This document shows, piece after piece, positions 5,748 through 9,505 of a stretch of 9,505 nt of DNA; within the stretch, counting starts at the first letter, position 1; the number at the start of each line of letters is the position of its first letter. The DNA comes from Gemmatimonadota bacterium (GTDB lineage: Bacteria > Gemmatimonadota > Gemmatimonadetes > Gemmatimonadales > GWC2-71-9), in contig QHUF01000029.1 of assembly GCA_003221075.1 (NCBI GenBank), positions 1 to 9,505 of the forward strand, read 5' to 3'. Made by a program: the position numbers and the translations under genes. A model generated the notes under the pieces. The model was not told where the DNA came from. It saw nothing but the letters and a program-made list of their open reading frames with translations, and did not search any database.

Positions 5748-6009
5748 ACGGGCCGGATTCGTCCAGAAATTCTCGAAGCGCGGCTGGCTCTGCAAGACGT
5801 GGGAAGGCGAGCTCGCCATGGTGTCGATGCCCGGAACGAATCCGGAGAAATTCTTCTTCTCAGTGCGCGATGACAACGTCGCCGAGCACATCAATCACTC
5901 ACTTGGCCAGCGCGTGGCGTTGACGTATCAACAGCACAAGGGCGTTCCGACGACGTGCTTCGGCGAGACCGAATACTTCGTGGTCGCCGTGAAGGTGCTG
6001 CCCCAATGA
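5641..6009 (+). pseudogene. Small membrane-anchored conserved hypothetical protein lacking its start codon
   Basis: The frame 5641-6009 encodes 122 residues. A basic start (TRRKRKF) is followed by one hydrophobic segment (about 7-25, a signal anchor or uncleaved signal) and a polar domain with SYSEGERAGFVQKFSKRGW, a CKTWEGELAM block and CFGETEYFV near the end. Two cysteines are present. I believe this is a conserved hypothetical family of proteobacteria and related phyla, with no known function. No in-frame ATG, GTG or TTG lies between about 5480 and the internal ATG at 5818. The normal start was therefore probably lost where the GNAT 3' end was lost, at or just before 5641. If ATG 5818 were used, a 63-residue protein without the anchor would result. 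Its TGA (6007-6009) overlaps the acnA ATG (6006-6008) as ATGA, so translational coupling to acnA is likely if it is translated. Confidence 0.65.
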
Positions 6010-8768
6010 GCACGAACAGTTTCGGCGCGCGGGCCACCCTCAAGGCCGGGAAGCGCAGTTACGAGATCTTCCGGCTCGACGCGCTGGAGCGCGGCGGCCT
6101 GTCCGTCGCACGGCTTCCCTACTCTCTCAAGATCCTGCTCGAAAACCTGCTACGGCTCGAGGATGGCCGCGTGGTTCGGCCCGAGGACATCGAGAAGCTG
6201 AGCCGCTGGGAGCCCCTCAAGCTGCCGGATGAAGAGATCGCCTTCATGCCGGCGCGCGTGCTTCTCCAGGACTTCACCGGCGTGCCGGCGGTCGTGGATC
6301 TCGCCGCCATGCGCGACGCGATCGTGCAGATGGGCGGCGACCCCAAGCGCGTGAACCCGCTGCTGCCCGCCGAGCTCGTCATCGACCACTCGGTGATCGT
6401 GGACGAATTCGGGACGCCGCGCGCGTTCCAAGTCAACGCCGACCTCGAGTTCCAACGCAACCGCGAACGCTATGCGTTGCTGCGCTGGGCGCAGAAGACG
6501 TTTGCCGGGTTCAAGGTCGTGCCGCCTGATACGGGCATCGTGCACCAGGTGAATCTCGAGTACCTGGCTCGCGTGGTGTTTACGTCGGACGGTCGGACGG
6601 TCGGACGGTCGGACGGAACGCCACAAGCTTATCCAGATACCCTGGTGGGTACCGACTCCCACACCACCATGATCAACGGTCTGGGCGTCGTAGGTTGGGG
6701 CGTCGGCGGCATCGAAGCAGAAGCCGCCATGCTCGGTCAGTCGGTGTCGATGCTCATTCCGCAGGTCGTCGGATTTCGATTGAACGGGAGATTGACCGAG
6801 GGCGCGACGGCCACGGATCTCGTGCTCACCGTGACGCAGATGCTCCGCGCCAAAGGCGTCGTCGGGAAGTTCGTCGAGTTCTACGGGCCCGGCGTTTCCA
6901 CGCTGCCGCTCGCCGATCGCGCGACCATCGGCAACATGGCGCCCGAATACGGGGCTACGATCGGCATCTTCCCGGTCGATCAGGAGACGCTGCGCTATCT
7001 CGAGTTCACGGGGCGGCCGAAGGAGCAGGTCCAGCTGGTGGAAGCCTATATGAAGGAACAGGGCCTCTTCCACACGCCCGAGGCCGCCGAGCCGGTCTAC
7101 AGCGACACGCTCGAGCTGAACCTTGCGACCGTCGAACCGAGCATGGCGGGCCCGCGCCGGCCGCAGGACCGCGTGGGACTGCGGGAAGTGCCGAGCAAGT
7201 TTGCGGAGGCGTTGCCGACGCTGAAGAAGCCGGCGCCGGTGCCGGCGGTGGTCGCCCTGCCAGTGGGTCGGTGGGAGGGCGAGGGCGGGCAGGCCGGACT
7301 CACGCCGCCACCGCCACGGCCGTCGTCCGCCAAGCTCGTGATCGACGACGTCGAGTGCGTGCTACACCACGGCTCGGTCGTGATCGCCGCGATTACGAGC
7401 TGCACCAACACATCGAACCCGTCGGTGATGGTCGCCGCAGGGCTCATGGCAAAGAAGGCCGTCGATCGCGGGCTGCGCAGCAAGCCGTGGGTCAAGACGA
7501 GCCTCGCCCCGGGGTCGAAAGTCGTCACAGACTACCTCGAGCAGGCGGGACTCATGAAGCCGCTCGAGGCGCTCCGCTTCCACCTGGTGGGGTACGGTTG
7601 CACCACGTGTATCGGCAACTCCGGTCCGCTTCCCGAAGCCGTCTCCACCGCCGTCGCGGAATGCGAACTCGTCGTCTGCTCAGTGCTCTCGGGGAACCGC
7701 AACTTCGAGGGCCGGATTCAGCAGGAAGTGCGCGCAAACTATCTCGCCTCGCCGCCGCTGGTCGTGGCGTATGCGCTCGCGGGCCGCATCGACATCGATT
7801 TCCATAACGAGCCGCTGGGCATCGGCAACGATGGGCCGGTGTTTCTGCGCGACATCTGGCCGTCTACCAAAGAAGTCGCCGACGTGATCGCGCGAACGAT
7901 CAAGTCGACGATGTTCCGCAAGAGTTACGCGCAAGTTTTCGATGGTGACGACCGCTGGCGCAGCTTACCGGTGCCCGAAGGTGATCGCTTTGCCTGGGAG
8001 CCGACCTCGACCTACATCCGACAGGCGCCGTACTTCGACGGCATGCCCGCCGAGCCGGGGCCTGTGCGCGACATCCGCGGCGCGCGGGTGCTGTGCCTGC
8101 TGAGCGACAGCATCACGACCGACCACATCTCGCCGGCGGGGTCGATTCGCAAGACCAGTCCGGCGGGCCAATACCTCGTCAGTCACGGCGTGCAGCCGAT
8201 CGACTTCAATTCTTACGGCGCGCGCCGCGGCAATCACGAAGTGATGGTCCGGGGCACATTCGCCAACGTGCGGCTCAAGAACCTGCTCGCGCCCGGAACC
8301 GAAGGGCCGTTCACCATACATCTCCCGGACGGCGAGCAGATGACGATCTACGACGCGTCGCTCAAGTACGCCGCCGAGGGAACGCCCCTGGTTGTCCTAG
8401 CCGGGAAGGAGTACGGCTCAGGCTCGTCACGCGACTGGGCTGCCAAAGGCCCACGGTTGCTCGGCGTGCGCGCCGTCATCGCGGAGAGCTTCGAGCGCAT
8501 CCATCGCTCGAACCTTGTAGGCATGGGAATCCTGCCGCTGCAATTCGCGCCCGGACAGAATCCCGCGACGCTGGGCCTCACGGGCAAAGAGCGCTACGAC
8601 ATCGTCGGTCTGAGCGAGATGCCCAAGGAGTTGACCGTCACGGCGACGGCGGACGACGGTAAGGTCACAAAGTTCAAAGCGCTGGTCCGGATCGACACAC
8701 CGCAGGAGCTGCAGTACTACAAGCACGGCGGGATTCTGGAGTACGTGCTGCGTCAGCTGGCGCGCTAG
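6006..8768 (+). CDS. acnA: Aconitate hydratase A (aconitase)
   Basis: This 920-residue enzyme has the usual AcnA/IRP1-type length. It interconverts citrate and isocitrate via cis-aconitate in the TCA cycle, in the cytoplasm. The 4Fe-4S ligands are visible as Cys466 (SCTNTSNP), Cys532 and Cys535 (GYGCTTCIGNSG). Other hallmarks are VPAVVDLAAMRDA, LVGTDSHTTM, GWGVGGIEAEAAMLGQ, DHISPAGSI and, in the swivel domain, GSGSSRDWAAKG and ESFERIHRSNLVGMGILPL. The start is ATG 6006: GAAGG lies nearby upstream, and MSTNSFGARATLKAG matches the family N terminus. An upstream start at 5955 would add out-of-frame sequence of the preceding gene. Oddities are an octanucleotide repeat at 6585-6616 that adds eight residues (about 194-201) just before the TDSHTTM motif, and a glycine/proline-rich linker near residues 415-440. 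The stop shares CTAG with the convergent thioredoxin gene. Confidence 0.97.
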   Translation: MSTNSFGARATLKAGKRSYEIFRLDALERGGLSVARLPYSLKILLENLLRLEDGRVVRPEDIEKLSRWEPLKLPDEEIAFMPARVLLQDFTGVPAVVDLAAMRDAIVQMGGDPKRVNPLLPAELVIDHSVIVDEFGTPRAFQVNADLEFQRNRERYALLRWAQKTFAGFKVVPPDTGIVHQVNLEYLARVVFTSDGRTVGRSDGTPQAYPDTLVGTDSHTTMINGLGVVGWGVGGIEAEAAMLGQSVSMLIPQVVGFRLNGRLTEGATATDLVLTVTQMLRAKGVVGKFVEFYGPGVSTLPLADRATIGNMAPEYGATIGIFPVDQETLRYLEFTGRPKEQVQLVEAYMKEQGLFHTPEAAEPVYSDTLELNLATVEPSMAGPRRPQDRVGLREVPSKFAEALPTLKKPAPVPAVVALPVGRWEGEGGQAGLTPPPPRPSSAKLVIDDVECVLHHGSVVIAAITSCTNTSNPSVMVAAGLMAKKAVDRGLRSKPWVKTSLAPGSKVVTDYLEQAGLMKPLEALRFHLVGYGCTTCIGNSGPLPEAVSTAVAECELVVCSVLSGNRNFEGRIQQEVRANYLASPPLVVAYALAGRIDIDFHNEPLGIGNDGPVFLRDIWPSTKEVADVIARTIKSTMFRKSYAQVFDGDDRWRSLPVPEGDRFAWEPTSTYIRQAPYFDGMPAEPGPVRDIRGARVLCLLSDSITTDHISPAGSIRKTSPAGQYLVSHGVQPIDFNSYGARRGNHEVMVRGTFANVRLKNLLAPGTEGPFTIHLPDGEQMTIYDASLKYAAEGTPLVVLAGKEYGSGSSRDWAAKGPRLLGVRAVIAESFERIHRSNLVGMGILPLQFAPGQNPATLGLTGKERYDIVGLSEMPKELTVTATADDGKVTKFKALVRIDTPQELQYYKHGGILEYVLRQLAR
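6585..6616 (+). repeat. Tandem octanucleotide repeat TCGGACGG x4 inside acnA
   Basis: Four perfect copies of the 8-bp unit TCGGACGG follow one another in frame with acnA. They encode SDGRTVGRSDG (residues 194-204). Four copies hold 24 bp more than one copy, that is exactly eight extra codons, so the frame is kept. With two or three copies the frame would be lost before the active-site region. Confidence 0.95.
7273..7289 (+). other. G-quadruplex motif in the acnA inter-domain linker
   Basis: Four GGG runs (7273-7275, 7277-7279, 7283-7285, 7287-7289) with loops of 1, 3 and 1 bases lie on the coding strand, so also in the mRNA. They encode the glycine-rich linker around RWEGEGG, before the cluster-binding domain. 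In a high-GC gene such a motif can arise by chance from Gly/Glu codons. Confidence 0.4.
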
Positions 8769-9232
8769 ATCGACTTTAGAAACGCCTCGAGCTCGGCCGG
8801 CGGCACCGCGCCGACGCGTCGCCCCACCTCCTGCCCCTCCCTGAACGCAATCAGCGTCGGGATGCCGCGAATTCCGAAGCGCTGCCCCGTGACCGGATTC
8901 CGGTCGGTGTCGAGTTTCACGATCAGCAGCTCCCCCGCGCGGCGGTGCGCCACGTCATCGAGCAGCGGCGCCATGATCTTGCACGGCCCGCACCAGTCCG
9001 CGTAAAAGTCCACCACCACCGGTACCGTGGTGTCGGTGGTGACCCGCTCGAACGACGCATCGGAGATCGCGATGGGACGGTCCAGCAGGATCGGCTTGCC
9101 GCACTGGCCGCATTTGGGGTGCTGCTCGATGCGCGTGAGGTCCACGCGGTTGAGGGTTTCGCAGAACGGGCAGGCGACCGTCGCGGTCTTCTTATCGGAC
9201 ATCGTTGTCTGGGAAGGTGAAGGGGCGCTCAT
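8765..9232 (-). CDS. trxC: Thioredoxin with N-terminal zinc ribbon (TrxC / thioredoxin 2 type)
   Basis: From ATG 9232 the protein has 155 residues. An N-terminal zinc ribbon has two CxxC pairs (CPFC and CGQC, cysteines at about 21, 24, 41 and 44). A thioredoxin fold follows with the active site DWCGPCK (cysteines about 81 and 84) and the cis-proline in GIRGIPTL. It reduces disulfides in cytoplasmic proteins. TrxC-type thioredoxins are linked to oxidative stress, and their zinc site is redox-sensitive. Two starts are possible. ATG 9232 has GGTGA nine bases upstream and adds MSAPSPSQTT. ATG 9202 (145 residues) fits the family length (E. coli TrxC is 139) but has no purine-rich site upstream. 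I chose 9232 with modest confidence. The TAG stop (8765-8767) overlaps the acnA stop (8766-8768) on the opposite strand. It is divergent from the DUF2892 gene. Confidence 0.9.
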   Translation of the reverse strand: MSAPSPSQTTMSDKKTATVACPFCETLNRVDLTRIEQHPKCGQCGKPILLDRPIAISDASFERVTTDTTVPVVVDFYADWCGPCKIMAPLLDDVAHRRAGELLIVKLDTDRNPVTGQRFGIRGIPTLIAFREGQEVGRRVGAVPPAELEAFLKSI

Positions 9233-9277
9233 GAGCAATTCTCACCGCGTTTACCGCCTCGGTGTGAGTTTGATACT

Positions 9278-9475
9278 ATGGACTCCCACAATGTAGGATG
9301 GCGCGACGCGGGTGTGCGCGGTTTCATCGGGATCATCCTGCTGCTGAACGCGGCGACGCTCCAGGATCGCCCGCTCGTCGCCCTTGGTGTCGGCTTCATC
9401 GGCATAATCTTCATCGGCACGGGACTATTTCGCACGTGCCCGCTATATACCCTGCTACGAATCAATAGCTGCTGA
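9278..9475 (+). CDS. DUF2892 family small membrane protein
   Basis: This 65-residue protein has two hydrophobic segments (about 13-27 and 32-52) and the family signature FRTCPLYTLLRINSC at the C terminus, with Cys54 in CPLY and a terminal Cys65. DUF2892 is the membrane domain also found at the end of the YgaP rhodanese. Stand-alone copies like this are common and of unknown function, sometimes near sulfur or redox genes. The N terminus (NVGWRDAGVRGFIG) matches the usual NVGxxDRxxR start of the family, supporting ATG 9278. There is no good Shine-Dalgarno. GATACT (9272-9277), directly before the ATG, looks like a -10 box, but transcription from it would begin inside the gene. The gene is divergent from trxC, 45 bp away, and the shared redox theme is only suggestive. 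The last 30 bases of the window after its stop hold nothing I recognise. Confidence 0.8.
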   Translation: MDSHNVGWRDAGVRGFIGIILLLNAATLQDRPLVALGVGFIGIIFIGTGLFRTCPLYTLLRINSC

Positions 9476-9505
9476 CGGCCCCCTTCAGACCTCGCCCCCG
9501 GACGG

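Noticed and set aside
5955..6005. acnA starting at 5955
   Set aside because: The added residues are the out-of-frame reading of the preceding hypothetical gene. ATG 6006 has GAAGG upstream and the family N terminus.
6150..7073. Long open frame antisense to acnA (and similar long antisense or overlapping frames at 2139-2750, 3592-4451 and 6695-7807)
   Set aside because: High GC gives long stop-free shadow frames. Their composition (His/Arg-rich or Ala/Arg-rich) and lack of recognisable domains argue against coding.
9250..9277. Promoter TTTACC-N16-GATACT for the DUF2892 gene
   Set aside because: Transcription from it would start after the ATG at 9278, and no in-frame alternative start follows, so I do not annotate it as a promoter.
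1..9505. Defence system, mobile element, CRISPR array or biosynthetic cluster
   Set aside because: No transposase, integrase, nuclease, reverse transcriptase, regularly spaced repeat or cluster enzyme was seen. The genes are housekeeping or conserved hypotheticals.

Overview
This is a high-GC bacterial chromosomal window holding ordinary, mostly housekeeping genes. The DUF1501 protein, the RTYLE-type GNAT acetyltransferase, the small conserved hypothetical before aconitase, the zinc-ribbon thioredoxin and the overall base composition suggest a soil-type Gemmatimonadota or a related high-GC Gram-negative lineage. This is recognition from memory and not a database result. I see no rRNA, tRNA, CRISPR array, insertion sequence, phage gene or obvious defence locus.

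Layout. Positions 2-781 (+) are the C-terminal part of a DUF1501 protein. It converges on a HAD-superfamily phosphatase at 801-1625 (-), and a 9-bp inverted repeat spans both 3' ends. Upstream of the HAD gene on the same strand is an HtrA/DegP-like serine protease with a PDZ domain (1821-2837, -). A good intrinsic terminator lies between the two, only 29 nt before the HAD start codon. The protease is divergent from a GAF-PAS-HisKA-HATPase sensor kinase (from 2911, +). The 73-bp gap between them holds five runs of four C on the + strand, a strong G-quadruplex motif on the protease coding strand, plus one AT-rich -10-like box. The kinase is broken near 4506-4533, where the ATPase N-box is missing, and the rest of the ATPase domain continues in another frame to 4811. 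A four-helix membrane protein of unknown family (4815-5174, -) ends 3 nt from the kinase. It is divergent from a GNAT acetyltransferase (from 5193, +) with only 18 bp between the start codons. The GNAT gene loses its normal 3' end at about 5641, where a small membrane-anchored hypothetical gene begins without a start codon. That gene ends at 6009 and overlaps aconitase acnA (6006-8768, +) by ATGA. AcnA converges on thioredoxin trxC (8765-9232, -), and the two stop codons share the palindrome CTAG. A short DUF2892 membrane protein (9278-9475, +) closes the window.

Functional picture. AcnA (TCA cycle, iron-sulfur enzyme), TrxC (zinc-ribbon thioredoxin), the HtrA-like protease and the sensor kinase fit metabolism, redox and stress functions, but nothing in the sequence ties them into one system.

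The unusual content is at DNA level. (1) A 24-bp exact inverted copy of kinase sequence from 4233-4256 sits precisely at the kinase break (4506-4529), as expected of a template-switch mutation or an assembly chimera. (2) An 8-bp unit is repeated four times inside acnA, adding exactly eight residues. (3) A five-run G-quadruplex motif lies in the protease leader. (4) The GNAT/hypothetical junction looks like a deletion. The two damaged loci lie about 1.1 kb apart, so an assembly problem must be considered before any biological reading.
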